64,000 bases of DNA, from assembly GCF_001583695.1 (NCBI RefSeq), contig NZ_LOBC01000082.1:150724-214723 (forward strand), given 5' to 3'. Below, one piece after another: positions 47,470 to 57,963 of the stretch. The first letter of the stretch is position 1. Each line of letters starts with the position of its first letter. Source of the DNA: Bacillus wiedmannii (GTDB taxonomy: Bacteria; Bacillota; Bacilli; Bacillales; Bacillaceae_G). Under the pieces are notes generated by a model, which saw nothing but the letters and a program-made list of their open reading frames with translations, was not told where the DNA came from and made no database searches. A program made the translations under genes and the position numbers.

Positions 47470-47514
47470 AACGGCTATCTCCTTCGTCTATGTAAAGAGA
47501 TAGCCGCTTTTTTG
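47470..47514 (+). terminator. Terminator of glcDF
   Basis: CGGCTATCTC / GAGATAGCCG stem, 15-base loop, then CTTTTTTG. Confidence 0.85.
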
Positions 47515-47905
47515 TCCGCTACAAGATTAAGAATATGTTACTTTATTATAAAAAAGAACAACAGAAACATTACAGTTTTGTAAAAATCAATCCATTATAT
47601 TCCTCAAAAAAACGCTCAAATCATTGATACAATAGGATTCTTCATTTTCAATATAGGTACATTTATCCAAAAACCCCCTCTTAAAACGAAGTATAAAAAT
47701 GCTGAAAATTCCTTTTATACTCTATGTTTCTCTTATTTTTCCCCTTTTCTTCAATTAGGATAAATTAGGTAATTTTAAAGTCTATGAATTTTTTTCCATC
47801 TTTTTTCTCACAAATTGTATGCTACGATGAATTTGTCAGTCAGACAGGCTGTCAAAACAAATCGTGTGAAAACAAATTAAAACTTTATATAGGGGGACAC
47901 ACATC
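47515..47905. other. 391-bp intergenic region before the CAP-domain gene
   Basis: Very AT-rich, no open frame of note. An extended -10 candidate (TGCTACGAT, 47819-47827) is followed by the imperfect inverted repeat TTTGTCAG / CTGTCAAA (47832-47856), which may be an operator or a leader hairpin. Confidence 0.45.
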
Positions 47906-48718
47906 ATGAAAAAACGTGTTTTATTATCTGTAGCTGCTGCAACAGCTCTTACTTTAGGAGTATCATCTTTAGATGCACAAGCTGCAACAGTACAACCATC
48001 TAACGCAAAGGTTCAAAATATTCAGCATTCAAAAGTGATGATGAAGCAAATGAGCCAACAAGAATTACAAGCATTCTTACAATCTATGGGCGTTGAGTCA
48101 TTAGCACAATGGCAACAAGGAAATTTCCAACCAAACTGCTTCATTCCTGGTCAACAACCAACTGAAAATGTTGTAACTGAGCAACCAACAGCTAAGCCAG
48201 AAACTCAAAAGCCTGTTGAGCAAAAGCCTGCTGAAGAAGTTCAAAAACCAGAAGCTCAAAAACCTGCTGAAAACAACAATACTCAAAAACCTGCTGAACA
48301 AAAACCTGCTGAGCAAAAGCCTGCTGAAGAAGCAAAATCTTTAAGCGAATTCGAACAACGTGTTGTTGAATTAACAAACGCTGAACGTGCAAAACAAGGC
48401 TTACCAGCACTAAAAATCGATACTGAATTAAGCAAAGTAGCACGTGTTAAATCTGAAGATATGCAGAAGAATAACTACTTTGATCATAACAGCCCTACAT
48501 ACGGGTCTCCGTTTGACATGATGAAGAAATTTGGTATTTCTTATACATCTGCCGGTGAAAACATCGCTCAAGGCCAACGTACACCTGAAGAAGTAGTACA
48601 AGCTTGGATGAACAGTGCTGGACACCGTGCAAACATCTTAAATAACGGCTTCACTCACATCGGTGTTGGCTATGTAGAAAGCGGCAACTACTGGACACAA
48701 CAATTTATTACGAAGTAA
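47906..48718 (+). CDS. Secreted CAP/SCP-domain protein (YkwD type)
   Basis: 270 residues. Signal peptide MKKRVLLSVAAATALTLGVS with cleavage near DAQA. Residues ~90-145 are a Pro/Glu/Lys-rich linker with QKPAE repeats. The C-terminal ~120 residues are a CAP domain: VELTNAERAKQGLPALK, the metal-site histidine in YFDHNSPTYG, GENIAQGQRTPEEVV and HRANILNNGFTHIGVGY. Secreted CAP proteins are often protease-like or lipid/sterol-binding; function unknown here. Single gene with strong ribosome binding site AGGGGGA. Confidence 0.9.
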   Translation: MKKRVLLSVAAATALTLGVSSLDAQAATVQPSNAKVQNIQHSKVMMKQMSQQELQAFLQSMGVESLAQWQQGNFQPNCFIPGQQPTENVVTEQPTAKPETQKPVEQKPAEEVQKPEAQKPAENNNTQKPAEQKPAEQKPAEEAKSLSEFEQRVVELTNAERAKQGLPALKIDTELSKVARVKSEDMQKNNYFDHNSPTYGSPFDMMKKFGISYTSAGENIAQGQRTPEEVVQAWMNSAGHRANILNNGFTHIGVGYVESGNYWTQQFITK

Positions 48719-48726
48719 ATAGATTA

Positions 48727-48760
48727 AAAGAGTCTTCTCATTATGAGAAGACTCTTTTTT
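48727..48760. terminator. Bidirectional terminator, CAP / DUF1648 genes
   Basis: AAAAGAGTCTTCTCATTATGAGAAGACTCTTTTTT; the stem also carries a poly-A on its left, so it may serve both strands. Confidence 0.85.
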
Positions 48761-49364
48761 ATGTTTCATAACTTTCTATTATGTATGAGTATAAAATGTA
48801 AAACATGAACAAAATAGAACCACTACTTATTACACTAAGTAATACATAAAACCCCCACTTCAAGTTCAAAAATAATGAAAATAATATACTACATGCCATT
48901 ATTTGAAAAATCCGCCTACTCACTAAACGGATCTTTTGTAATTTGATTGGGTCTTTTTCCGTACTCTGAACTTGTTTAAACAACTTACTAAGCATAAAAA
49001 GAAACATACTAATCCCAATTGTTAGTCCTGTTTGAAAGGATATCATACTTCCAAAATTAATAAAGAGAATGAGCATATGGATAAACAACATAAATAAAGT
49101 AATCGTCTTTAGAAATCCACTTATAATGACATGCTCGCCTTCATTAAACTTATATATATTATGTGAAATAATATACATCAATCCATGTAAAAAAATAAGA
49201 AAAAAAGGAATAAATGCTATAACAACTTGTTTGCTCATAAAATCGTTCGGCCCACCATTTTCATCCCAATGTACAGCCATCTCATTTGGTAAATATGGAT
49301 AGAGGCATAGAGTAACTAAAAGACAAACGAAAAATATTCCTAGTATATATTTATATTTGACCAA
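48759..49364 (-). CDS. DUF1648 membrane protein (SdpI-like)
   Basis: 201 residues, five membrane segments. The N-terminus has the DUF1648 pattern LPNEMAVHWDENGGPNDFMSKQ. In SdpI the similar domain couples to immunity against the SdpC toxin; here there is no toxin gene beside it, so the role is open. Start is TTG at 49362-49364 with AGAGGTGAG upstream. Confidence 0.75.
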   Translation of the reverse strand: MVKYKYILGIFFVCLLVTLCLYPYLPNEMAVHWDENGGPNDFMSKQVVIAFIPFFLIFLHGLMYIISHNIYKFNEGEHVIISGFLKTITLFMLFIHMLILFINFGSMISFQTGLTIGISMFLFMLSKLFKQVQSTEKDPIKLQKIRLVSRRIFQIMACSILFSLFLNLKWGFYVLLSVISSGSILFMFYILYSYIIESYET

Positions 49365-49455
49365 GCAATTCTCACCTCTCTTTTCTCTTAACGGCTTCGC
49401 TTCTTTTAGAGAAATTCCTGCAAGAATCTACTTTTCTCAAATTTAAACTTACACT

Positions 49456-50379
49456 TTACGCATTCATTCTTTGAAATTCTTTCATTGTATGATTTAATTT
49501 TGCAGGGAATGGTACATCCACTTCGATCTCTTCTTTCGTAATGGGATGTAAGAAGTTTATCTTCATCGCATGTAATGCTTGCCCAGACATATATTGCGTT
49601 TGTCCACCATATAATACATCCCCAACTAATGGATTACCATTATAGCTCATATGAACACGAATTTGATGGGTTCTACCCGTTTCTAATTGTAACGTTACGA
49701 ACGTAACATTTTGGTTTTTAAAATACTTCTCTACTTTATAAAATGTGATGGCTTGATCTCCCTTTGGAGAAACACGTCGTCTTGTCGCATGATGGCGATC
49801 TCTTCCAATAGCTGCGTCAATTGTTCCTTGCTTACCTTTTACTTTCCCTTCCACAAGCGCCGCATATGTTCTTTTAATTTTTCGTTCCATTAATAAACGA
49901 TCCATAATTGCACCAGCAATTCTATGCTTAGCAAACACGACACCACCTGTCGTATCTTTATCTAACCGATGAATATGACGAACCTTCGTCTCTAAACCTT
50001 GCATTTGAAAATGAAAGGCAACAAGGTTTGCAAGTGTTCCCGTTCCACCTTTTTCCGCAGGATGCGTATCCATCTTCTCAGGCTTATTTACGATGAGTAC
50101 GTGATCGTCTTCATATACTATATCTAATTCACCATATTCAGGCTCTACATCGTATTCTTCTTCCATAAACATATGTACTTGTAACTTATCGCCTTCTTTT
50201 AAAAGCTCATTCCATCTTCTCTGTTCTCCGTTAACGGTAATACCTTTTTCCATACGAAGCTGATGTAACAACTTTTTCGGTATTTCCCATTCTATTTTTA
50301 ATAACGAATCAATACTTATGCCATTCCATTTCGCTGGAACAGTAATTTCACACCATTCGCCCTTCTTCTTCGTTTCCAT
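49456..50379 (-). CDS. RluA/RluD-family pseudouridine synthase
   Basis: 307 residues. S4-like N-terminal part (LLHQLRMEKGITVNGEQRRW) and a catalytic domain with HRLDKDTTGGVVFAK (Asp nucleophile). The substrate (rRNA position, or tRNA) cannot be told. RluD has a full S4 domain, which is short here, so I do not assign a symbol. Confidence 0.9.
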   Translation of the reverse strand: METKKKGEWCEITVPAKWNGISIDSLLKIEWEIPKKLLHQLRMEKGITVNGEQRRWNELLKEGDKLQVHMFMEEEYDVEPEYGELDIVYEDDHVLIVNKPEKMDTHPAEKGGTGTLANLVAFHFQMQGLETKVRHIHRLDKDTTGGVVFAKHRIAGAIMDRLLMERKIKRTYAALVEGKVKGKQGTIDAAIGRDRHHATRRRVSPKGDQAITFYKVEKYFKNQNVTFVTLQLETGRTHQIRVHMSYNGNPLVGDVLYGGQTQYMSGQALHAMKINFLHPITKEEIEVDVPFPAKLNHTMKEFQRMNA

Positions 50380-50450
50380 ACTGTATCACCTTATTTCTAT
50401 TGATTCTCTCATTGTAACGGAAAATACAATTTGATGCACCGTCAAAAATA

Positions 50451-50478
50451 GAGGACAGTCTTATAGTAGACTGTCCTC
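50451..50478 (-). terminator. Terminator of the 138-aa hypothetical gene
   Basis: GAGGACAGTC - TACTATAA - GACTGTCCTC then TATTTTTG on the minus strand. Confidence 0.85.
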
Positions 50479-50479
50479 C

Positions 50480-50896
50480 TCAAGCTCTACGCCGTTTCAT
50501 TTCCTGCAATACTTCTTCCGCTTTTTGCTCATACGATAAATCTTTAAAGAAATCCGCCAATCTTTTATAATCATTATACGTATCTAATAAGTCATCAATT
50601 TTTTCTACTTTCATCACTTGTTGTTTTTGCTTCATTTTTACTGGATAACGATAGCCCGATACTTCTTGTATTTTGTAATACTCATCCTCTACTTGAATGA
50701 CCTTTACAAGTTCCTCCTCTTCCGCATCCATCGTATACCCATCAAAATCTCTAAGTAATTCATAAATGATATGAGTCCATTCATCTTTTGGATAAAATCC
50801 TTTTTCTAATCGATAACCGACAATGCGATACATATGCCCATCGTTTTCTGCAAACTGTACTGTATCATTTAGCTTAAACTTAAAATAACGAAACAT
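50480..50896 (-). CDS. Hypothetical protein, 138 aa
   Basis: No recognised family. Start ATG 50896 (MFRYFKFKLND), with AAGGTGAAGG-like sequence upstream; a GTG three codons before is inside it. The sequence is acidic in the middle (DAEEEELVKVIQVEDEYY) and helical and basic at the end (EQKAEEVLQEMKRRR), with no signal peptide or membrane segment, so a soluble protein. Flanked by the RluA-type gene and the MMPL gene, each apparently in its own transcription unit. Confidence 0.6.
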   Translation of the reverse strand: MFRYFKFKLNDTVQFAENDGHMYRIVGYRLEKGFYPKDEWTHIIYELLRDFDGYTMDAEEEELVKVIQVEDEYYKIQEVSGYRYPVKMKQKQQVMKVEKIDDLLDTYNDYKRLADFFKDLSYEQKAEEVLQEMKRRRA

Positions 50897-50965
50897 TGCC
50901 TTCACCTACTTATATGTAATGTTCTTATCACATACTATTTGCAAAATGTAGGCCTTGCTATTCAT

Positions 50966-50999
50966 AAAAAAATACTCATCTATAAGATGAGTATTTTTT
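50966..50999 (-). terminator. Terminator of the MMPL gene
   Basis: AAAAATACTCATCT - ATAAG - ATGAGTATTTTTT; overlaps the MMPL stop codon. Confidence 0.8.
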
Positions 51000-53190
51000 A
51001 CGATGATTTTTCTCTTTTCTTTCGAAATGGTAACCACCAGTTCCAATCTCCAAACAGTTTCATTAAACTTGGTACAAGCATAAGACGAATAATTGTTGCA
51101 TCAAGGAATATTGCTAATGCAACACCAAGCCCCATTTGCCGTACTGGTAAAATATCAGTAAAGGCAAACGCACCAGTTACAACAATCATAATTAATGCAG
51201 CTGATGTAATGATTCTACTTGTTGACACAAGTCCTTCTAACGTCGCTTGATCGTTATCTCCTGTTTCTTCATACAGTTCATGAATACGTGAAATAAGAAA
51301 GACTTCATAATCCATGCTAAGCCCAAATACGAGACCGAAAATGAAGATTGGTAAGACAAATAGAACAGGACTCGCTTCTAAACCAAAATGCCCACCTTCA
51401 AATAACCAAACAACAATTCCTATTGTTGCACTTAAACTAAGTATATTCATAATAATCGCCTTAATCGGAATGAGTATAGACCGGAATGCAAATAATAATA
51501 TAACAAAGGTTGATCCAAATATAACAGACATACCAATTGCAACTTTATCTTTAATTTCATCTTCTAACTCTTGTTGGAACGTCGTCATCCCGCCTAAATA
51601 ATACGTTACATCTGTTTCTTTATAATTTTGTTTAAAATCACGAACCCACTGTTTAGCAGTTTCAGTACGTGGTTTTGTTTTCAAAAAGATTTCTATCGTC
51701 GTCTTATTTCCTTTCGTATACGCTTCAAATATAGGAGCTAGTTTCGCCGCTTCTGGCGACTCTAACATTCCAGCAACTTGATCTGCTTTCATACGAGTTA
51801 ACCCGTCGTATAAGCTTCTAACTTCATATACTTTCTTATCATCTTTTAACTTTTGAACGACTTCTTCTATCTTTTGTAAACTTTCTTTTTCTTTCATATC
51901 TTTTTTCGTCTCTACCACTAACGTAACATCAGCATGTTTTTTTGCAGTATTATTAAATGCCTCTTCGTACTTCTCATATGCAATTCTTGTATCACTTTGT
52001 TTAGGTAGAGCTTCTACGTCAGGGAACTGCAAATTAGCTGTACGTAACGGTAATAAGCAAATAACAATAAACGTTGTAACAATAATAATCATTGCGATTG
52101 GATGTTTCATTACAAATTGCGCAAATTTACGCCACGCCTTTGCCGGCGTATGTGCTACTTGATTCTTTTTTAATATTCGTTTCCCAATTAATGATAATAG
52201 CGCTGGAAGAAGTGTGAGTGAGAATAAAATACTCATAATCACAACAATCATTCCGCTAATTGCGACAGACTGAATATAATCGATCTTAAAGAAAAACAAG
52301 CCGGATAATCCAACAAATACACATAATCCTGAAAATACGATAGCGCGCCCTGCTGTTTGATATGTAATTGCTATCGCTTCTTTTACCGTTCGCTTTGCAA
52401 CTTCCTCTCGAAAGCGATTTACAAATAATAGCGCAAAATCAATAGATAGCGCAAGTCCAATCATCGGTGCAACATTTAACACAAAGATAGATAGTTCCTT
52501 ATCGCTACCTATAAAGTATAATATGCCCATCGTACTAATAACACTAAGTGCCCCATTTACAATTGGTAAAATAGATGCCAAAAGGCTACCAAATGAAAAT
52601 AGTAATACGAGAAATGCAATTGGTAATCCAATCATCTCTGCTACTTTTAAATCATTTTGCGTTCTTTCATTAATCTCTTGATTAATTTTTGGAAACCCTG
52701 TAGGCGTTACTTTTAATGCTGCATTACTTTCCTTTTCGATTTTATCAGCAAATTGCAATGTCTTTTCCATTCGTTCTTTATTTGTTTTCCCGGAAAATAA
52801 AATTGTCGCATAGCCGATATCATCTTGTAACATTTCTTTATTTTGCACTGGGTGATGGAAAGATTCATATGTCTCTTTCTCTTTTACATTCTTTACAATT
52901 CCCTCTACTTGCTTTTGAAATTCCTCATGTGAAGCACCCTTATTTTTTTCAAAAACGAGTAGAAGTGTGTCTTGAGACCTCTTAAAATCTTTATCTAAAA
53001 TTTCTTTCGTTTTTTGATAGTCCCCTTCCGTTTGGAAACCATCACCGCCCAATACTCCCGGCAGCTTTGGAGCGAAAATACCGAGTGCAATCGCAACCAA
53101 TAGTAACGCTACAATTACTGTATAACGAAACTGATACAAAAAAGCTCCTAATTTCCCCCACTTATCTACTTTATGTACATTTGTTTTCAC
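50998..53190 (-). CDS. MMPL/RND-type membrane transporter (YdfJ-like)
   Basis: 730 residues, two halves each with an N-terminal membrane segment, a ~140-residue extracytoplasmic part and five membrane segments. MMPL features: GLPIAFLVLLFSFGSLLASI, LSIDFALLFVNRFREE with its Asp, and in the second half GLSMDYEVFLISRIHE. Such proteins export lipids or drugs by proton motive force. Substrate unknown. No regulator is next to it. Confidence 0.9.
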   Translation of the reverse strand: MKTNVHKVDKWGKLGAFLYQFRYTVIVALLLVAIALGIFAPKLPGVLGGDGFQTEGDYQKTKEILDKDFKRSQDTLLLVFEKNKGASHEEFQKQVEGIVKNVKEKETYESFHHPVQNKEMLQDDIGYATILFSGKTNKERMEKTLQFADKIEKESNAALKVTPTGFPKINQEINERTQNDLKVAEMIGLPIAFLVLLFSFGSLLASILPIVNGALSVISTMGILYFIGSDKELSIFVLNVAPMIGLALSIDFALLFVNRFREEVAKRTVKEAIAITYQTAGRAIVFSGLCVFVGLSGLFFFKIDYIQSVAISGMIVVIMSILFSLTLLPALLSLIGKRILKKNQVAHTPAKAWRKFAQFVMKHPIAMIIIVTTFIVICLLPLRTANLQFPDVEALPKQSDTRIAYEKYEEAFNNTAKKHADVTLVVETKKDMKEKESLQKIEEVVQKLKDDKKVYEVRSLYDGLTRMKADQVAGMLESPEAAKLAPIFEAYTKGNKTTIEIFLKTKPRTETAKQWVRDFKQNYKETDVTYYLGGMTTFQQELEDEIKDKVAIGMSVIFGSTFVILLFAFRSILIPIKAIIMNILSLSATIGIVVWLFEGGHFGLEASPVLFVLPIFIFGLVFGLSMDYEVFLISRIHELYEETGDNDQATLEGLVSTSRIITSAALIMIVVTGAFAFTDILPVRQMGLGVALAIFLDATIIRLMLVPSLMKLFGDWNWWLPFRKKREKSS

Positions 53191-53253
53191 ACATTTTCAC
53201 CTACTTTAAATAATTCAATTGTCATTTATACTGTATCACATCTTCGTACAAAC

Positions 53254-53301
53254 AAAAAACGTCTGGAAACACTATAATGATAGTTTTTCCAGACGTTTTT
53301 T
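53254..53301 (-). terminator. Terminator of the PAP2 gene
   Basis: AAAAACGTCTGGAAA / TTTCCAGACGTTTTTT with a 14-base loop. Confidence 0.85.
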
Positions 53302-53947
53302 ATCTCTCTTTATTAAGTCCCAATCTCTTGGTAAGTAAACGATGGCAGTAAATCGCCATAATTAACAAAATACCACCTACGCAATAACCAGCTAAAATAT
53401 CAGTTGGATAATGTACATTTAAAATAACTCTACTTAATCCAATCGATACAATTACAATTCCCATCAAAATCGTTATAACATATTTTCCAGTTACACTCTT
53501 CAAATTTGCCGCAATAATATAAGTAAGAAACCCGAATGTCATAATAGATAACATTGCATGTCCACTAGGGAAGCTATACCCAAGCGCATCCAACGTTTCA
53601 TTTAACGATGGGCGCTCCCTTTTCACAATTTCTTTTATCCCTTTATTAACAAGATGTGTTATTAAAATGCCCATTGGATACACGATCATCGCAGCATAAT
53701 AACGTTTTCTCCAAAAAACAAGTAAACTTATAGCCAGCGTAGTTACGATCCCGATAGCAGAACCTAATTTTGTATAGTGTGAGAAAAATGTAAGCGAACC
53801 TTCTGTTTGTAATCCTTTTACTAATGCTCGGACATATGTATCCATCACCGTAACGCCACCCGCATGTACGCGCCAAGCAACAATGCCAAATACAGCAAGT
53901 AATAAAACGATACATACTACCTCATATTGATGCAACTTCTTTTTCAA
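53300..53947 (-). CDS. PAP2-family membrane phosphatase
   Basis: 215 residues, about six membrane segments. The three acid phosphatase motifs are KEIVKRERPS, PSGHAM and SRVILNVHYPTDILAG. This is the fold of undecaprenyl-pyrophosphate phosphatase BcrC and lipid phosphatases; the substrate is not fixed. Start is TTG (53945-53947) with AGGAGG 8 bases upstream. Confidence 0.92.
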   Translation of the reverse strand: MKKKLHQYEVVCIVLLLAVFGIVAWRVHAGGVTVMDTYVRALVKGLQTEGSLTFFSHYTKLGSAIGIVTTLAISLLVFWRKRYYAAMIVYPMGILITHLVNKGIKEIVKRERPSLNETLDALGYSFPSGHAMLSIMTFGFLTYIIAANLKSVTGKYVITILMGIVIVSIGLSRVILNVHYPTDILAGYCVGGILLIMAIYCHRLLTKRLGLNKER

Positions 53948-53965
53948 GCGATTTCCTCCTAGTAT

Positions 53966-54000
53966 GAAAAAATGCGATTTCTATTTTAGAAACCGCATTT
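53966..54000 (-). terminator. Terminator of potABCD
   Basis: AAATGCGGTTTCTAAAATAG then AAATCGCATTTTTT on the minus strand forms the hairpin, after the potD stop. Confidence 0.8.
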
Positions 54001-54006
54001 CCTTAC

Positions 54007-55056
54007 TTATTTACCTTTTGTTTTTAACTCTGTCCAGTAACGATCATAGTCTTTTAACTTATCGTCTACATCAACAAGCCATTCTGTACGATCTAATTCT
54101 TCTTTCGTTAAGAAGATCATGTGGTTTTCACGATATTCTTTACTATGAAGAGGATGAGCTTTTTCATTTGGATTACTGTATCCAATTGACTCGTAGTTTT
54201 TCACACTTACTTTCTCATCTAATAAGTAGTTCATAAACTTCTCTGCAAGCTCTTTGTTTTTCGCACCTTTTGGAATCGCTAACGTATCAGCCCAAATTGT
54301 GCCGCCTTCTTTTGGTACAACATACTCTACATCTTTATTATCTTTTGCGATAAATGCTGCATCTCCAGACCAAACTGTTCCGATCCAAGCATCTTCTGTA
54401 ATGAATTTTTGTTTAATATTATCTGTATCAAATGCTAATAAGTTTGGAAGTAGCTTCTGTAAATCATTCGCAGCTGTCTTTAACTGTGCATCGTCTTTCG
54501 TGCTGTTTGAGAATCCATGCTTCTTAAGACCCATTCCTAACACTTCACGAGAATCATTTAATAAAGTTACATGCCCTTTATATTTCTCATTCCATAAATC
54601 AGCCCAGCTTGTAGGTGCTTCTTTCACATACTTTTTATTGTATGCAATTCCTGTTACGCCCCAAGTATATACTAAAGAATATTTATTCTCTGGGTCAAAC
54701 GCAGGTGTTTTGAAATTAGAAATCATATTTTCGATATTTGGGATATTCTTTTTATCTAACGGCGCTAATAAATCCATTTTTGCCATTGTTTTAACCATGT
54801 AATCAGATGGCTGAATTAAATCATACTTCGCGCCACCAGCTTGTAATTTCGCAAGCATTTCTTCGTTACTTGCGTACTTATCATAGTTAACTTTCACGTT
54901 ATATTTCTTTTCAAAATCTCTTAGCACTTGCTCATCAAAATTATCAGCCCAGCTATAAATATTTAACTCTTCTTTCTTTTCACCACAACCAGCAAGTACA
55001 CCAGCAACAAGGCTAAAGCTAATTGCTGCGCCGGCTAATCTTTTCATTAATTTCAT
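54007..55056 (-). CDS. potD: Spermidine/putrescine-binding lipoprotein PotD
   Basis: 349 residues with lipoprotein signal (LAGCGEKK, cysteine near 24). Body is the PotD/PotF binding fold: LNIYSWADNFDEQVLRDFEK, YDLIQPSDYMVKTMAK and PTSWADLWNEKYKGHVTLL. Delivers polyamines to the PotABC importer. Last gene of the operon potA-potB-potC-potD, with a terminator after it. Confidence 0.94.
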   Translation of the reverse strand: MKLMKRLAGAAISFSLVAGVLAGCGEKKEELNIYSWADNFDEQVLRDFEKKYNVKVNYDKYASNEEMLAKLQAGGAKYDLIQPSDYMVKTMAKMDLLAPLDKKNIPNIENMISNFKTPAFDPENKYSLVYTWGVTGIAYNKKYVKEAPTSWADLWNEKYKGHVTLLNDSREVLGMGLKKHGFSNSTKDDAQLKTAANDLQKLLPNLLAFDTDNIKQKFITEDAWIGTVWSGDAAFIAKDNKDVEYVVPKEGGTIWADTLAIPKGAKNKELAEKFMNYLLDEKVSVKNYESIGYSNPNEKAHPLHSKEYRENHMIFLTKEELDRTEWLVDVDDKLKDYDRYWTELKTKGK

Positions 55057-55094
55057 CGATTTATTACCCCCTCGTACTTTCTATATCGTTCGTA

Positions 55095-55895
55095 TTATAA
55101 AGGAAGGTGTCCTCCAGAGTTTTCTTCACCATCTGCACCTTTGTTACGGAAGATTTCAGATAGAACCATTAATCCTACGATAGCCACAATTAAAATTGTA
55201 GAAAGTGCATTAATTTCTGGTGATACTCCGCGCTTAACCATACTGTAAATGTATAATGGCAATGTTGTTGATCCTGGTCCTGATACGAAGAAACTAATTA
55301 CAAAATCATCAATTGATAATGTGAATGTTAATAATGCGGCTGAAATAACTCCTGGTGCAATTGCTGGGAACGTTACATAACGAAACGTTTGCCACGGCGT
55401 TGCTCCTAAATCATTCGCAGCCTCTTCTAAATCACGCCCCATACCAGAAAGACGTGCTGCTAAAATAACGACAACAAATGAAATACTAAATGTAATGTGC
55501 GCAATAATAATTGTTGTCTTGCCAAGCTCCATACCTAATTGACTAAATAAGATAAGTAAAGATAGCCCCATTAAAATATCAGGAATTAATATTGGTAAAT
55601 ACACAAGACCGTTAATAGCCCCTTCATAACGATATTTATAACGATGTAATGCAATGGCGAAAATCACACCAAGAACTGTCGTTACAATCGTCGTTACGAT
55701 CGCAATCGTCATACTATTTACAAACGCATCAATAACATCTTGCTTTTGAAATAAATCTGTATACCAATGGAATGTAAAACCTTCCCATTCCGCATTAATG
55801 CGAGAATCATTGAAGGAATATACCATTAAAACCATCATTGGAAAATACAAGAACAATAAAATTAACCAAGAATAAGAAACTAAAAACTTCTTCAT
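55095..55895 (-). CDS. potC: Spermidine/putrescine ABC permease PotC
   Basis: 266 residues, six membrane segments, permease EAA loop EAANDLGATPWQTFRYV. Matches PotC in order and length. Partner of PotB; 38 bp from potD. Confidence 0.94.
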   Translation of the reverse strand: MKKFLVSYSWLILLFLYFPMMVLMVYSFNDSRINAEWEGFTFHWYTDLFQKQDVIDAFVNSMTIAIVTTIVTTVLGVIFAIALHRYKYRYEGAINGLVYLPILIPDILMGLSLLILFSQLGMELGKTTIIIAHITFSISFVVVILAARLSGMGRDLEEAANDLGATPWQTFRYVTFPAIAPGVISAALLTFTLSIDDFVISFFVSGPGSTTLPLYIYSMVKRGVSPEINALSTILIVAIVGLMVLSEIFRNKGADGEENSGGHLPL

Positions 55896-55901
55896 CTTTG
55901 C

Positions 55902-56750
55902 TTATTCCCCTCCGTTCCCATCATATTTATATACTTTCGTTGCACGATAATATAAGTAAATTAACAGAACAGAGAATAGAACAACAATCATAGATAACGC
56001 AGATCCAAACGGCCAGTCACGCGCTCCTAAGAATTGATTTTGAATTACGTTTCCGATTAATGCTACTTTCGATCCACCCATAACGTCTGATACAACAAAC
56101 ATTCCGATAGAAGAAACAAACACTAAAATAGAACCAGTAGCAATTCCTGACATTGTCATTGGTACTGTTACATTCCAAAATGCCTTTGCTGGTGTCGCTC
56201 CTAAATCATAAGCTGCTTCTAGCTTACGTTTATCAAGCTGCTCAATCGCTGCATACACCGGTAAAATCATAAATGGTAATAAAGAATAGACCATTCCGAG
56301 TATTACAGAAGGTGTATTATATAGTAAATTTAAAGGTTCACTAATAATACCTAGTTTCAACAGCAATGTGTTTACAAGACCTTGTGAACGTAAAATAACA
56401 ATCCATGCGTATGAACGAACAAGGAAGTTAATCCAAAACGGGATCGTTGCCAATAATAAAAGAATGGAACGGTATTTACGATCAACAATTGTAATTGTAT
56501 AAGCAAATGGATAACCAATTACTAAACAGATTACTGTTGTAATAACTGCAATCTTAACAGTTTCCCATAACGTTCCCATGTATAGTGGATCAAACACACG
56601 AGCTATATTCTCTAACGTAAATTGCATTTCCACTGTTCCGTATGCTCCGCGTTGCATAAAGGCAAATGCCAATACAAACAGAAGGGGAATTAGGAAGAAG
56701 ATTAACAGCCACGCAACTGTAGGTAGTGCGAGTAATTTCCCTTTTTTCAA
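55902..56750 (-). CDS. potB: Spermidine/putrescine ABC permease PotB
   Basis: 282 residues, six membrane segments with the EAA loop [17 protein letters not shown]. Starts within 4 bp of the potA stop (overlap), so they are translated together. Confidence 0.94.
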   Translation of the reverse strand: MKKGKLLALPTVAWLLIFFLIPLLFVLAFAFMQRGAYGTVEMQFTLENIARVFDPLYMGTLWETVKIAVITTVICLVIGYPFAYTITIVDRKYRSILLLLATIPFWINFLVRSYAWIVILRSQGLVNTLLLKLGIISEPLNLLYNTPSVILGMVYSLLPFMILPVYAAIEQLDKRKLEAAYDLGATPAKAFWNVTVPMTMSGIATGSILVFVSSIGMFVVSDVMGGSKVALIGNVIQNQFLGARDWPFGSALSMIVVLFSVLLIYLYYRATKVYKYDGNGGE

Positions 56751-57730
56751 TTTAAGGTCACCTCGTCCTCTTGCTCCCAGCCTACGTATACATTATCTCC
56801 AATGCTCCACTGCGCTGCTTCTTCAGCAGTTTGATATGCCATTAGTAATTCTGATGTTTTCTCGTCACGTACATACAGCTTTTCCATATTTCCAACAAAC
56901 TCAACGTCTTCAATATGTCCAAGATGGTATTCTTTTAAAATCGGCTCTTCAACCGAACGTACTTTTACGTTTTCAGGGCGAATTGCTACATAGCCTTCCC
57001 CATTTTTCACAATATTATTTTCACCGATAAATGTCGCAACGAACATTGTTTTCGGCTTATTGTAAATTTCTTTCGGCGTTCCAATTTGCTCAATATGTCC
57101 TTTATTCATAACGACAATACGATCACTCATGCTCATCGCTTCTTCTTGATCGTGCGTTACGTATATGAATGTAATTCCTAAATTACGTTGTAAGTTTTTC
57201 AATTCACGTTGCAAATCTTTTCTTAACTTAAAGTCTAACGCCCCAAGTGGCTCATCTAGTAATAATACACGCGGGTTATTTACAATCGCTCTCGCAATTG
57301 CTACACGCTGCTGCTGTCCACCAGAAAGCTTTGCAGGTTTACGATTACGGAACTCAAGTAACTGCGTTAAACGCATTGCCTCTTCAGCACGCTCTTTCTG
57401 CTCTGCTGCCGGTACTTTCTGCATTTTCATACCGAAACAAATATTTTTCTCCACATTCATATGTGGGAATAGCGCATAATGTTGGAACACTAAGTTCATA
57501 TGACGCTTATATGGTGGCAAATCGTTAATCTTTTCATCATCTAATAAAAGATTCCCTTTAGTTGGTGTTTCAAAGCCTGCGATCATGCGAAGTAACGTTG
57601 TTTTCCCGCAACCACTCGGCCCTAAAATCGTTAAAAATTCCCCTTCTTTAATGTCTAAAGAAAGAGGTGGGATAATCACTTGATTTCCAAAATGTTTTTC
57701 TACTGCTTCAACTTTAATAATCTTTTTCAT
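56747..57730 (-). CDS. potA: Spermidine/putrescine ABC ATP-binding protein PotA
   Basis: 327 residues. Walker [10 protein letters not shown], signature LSGGQQQRV, Walker [13 protein letters not shown], switch VTHDQEE, then the TOBE region with [10 protein letters not shown]. First gene of potABCD. Many Bacillus pot operons start with a regulator; none is present here. Confidence 0.95.
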   Translation of the reverse strand: MKKIIKVEAVEKHFGNQVIIPPLSLDIKEGEFLTILGPSGCGKTTLLRMIAGFETPTKGNLLLDDEKINDLPPYKRHMNLVFQHYALFPHMNVEKNICFGMKMQKVPAAEQKERAEEAMRLTQLLEFRNRKPAKLSGGQQQRVAIARAIVNNPRVLLLDEPLGALDFKLRKDLQRELKNLQRNLGITFIYVTHDQEEAMSMSDRIVVMNKGHIEQIGTPKEIYNKPKTMFVATFIGENNIVKNGEGYVAIRPENVKVRSVEEPILKEYHLGHIEDVEFVGNMEKLYVRDEKTSELLMAYQTAEEAAQWSIGDNVYVGWEQEDEVTLN

Positions 57731-57901
57731 TTTCCCGTCCTATCTACCTTAAATTTTAATTTTTATATTCATGAATAAATATTTATGTTCTATAGACTAT
57801 TTTTTGTTTCGATCCAAACAAAAATGGTTGTTTAGCGTTCTCTTCTATTCTTTATGTAGTATGTTTGATTCATTTTTGCATGATACATATGTCGAACAGA
57901 A

Positions 57902-57924
57902 AAACCCCTTCCATTACGAAGGGG
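57902..57924 (-). terminator. Terminator of the aldehyde dehydrogenase gene
   Basis: CCCCTTCGTAATGGAAGGGG then TTTTTCTG on the minus strand. Confidence 0.8.
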
Positions 57925-57963
57925 CTATTATCATACGGCTACGCCTACTGATAAACACCATCA

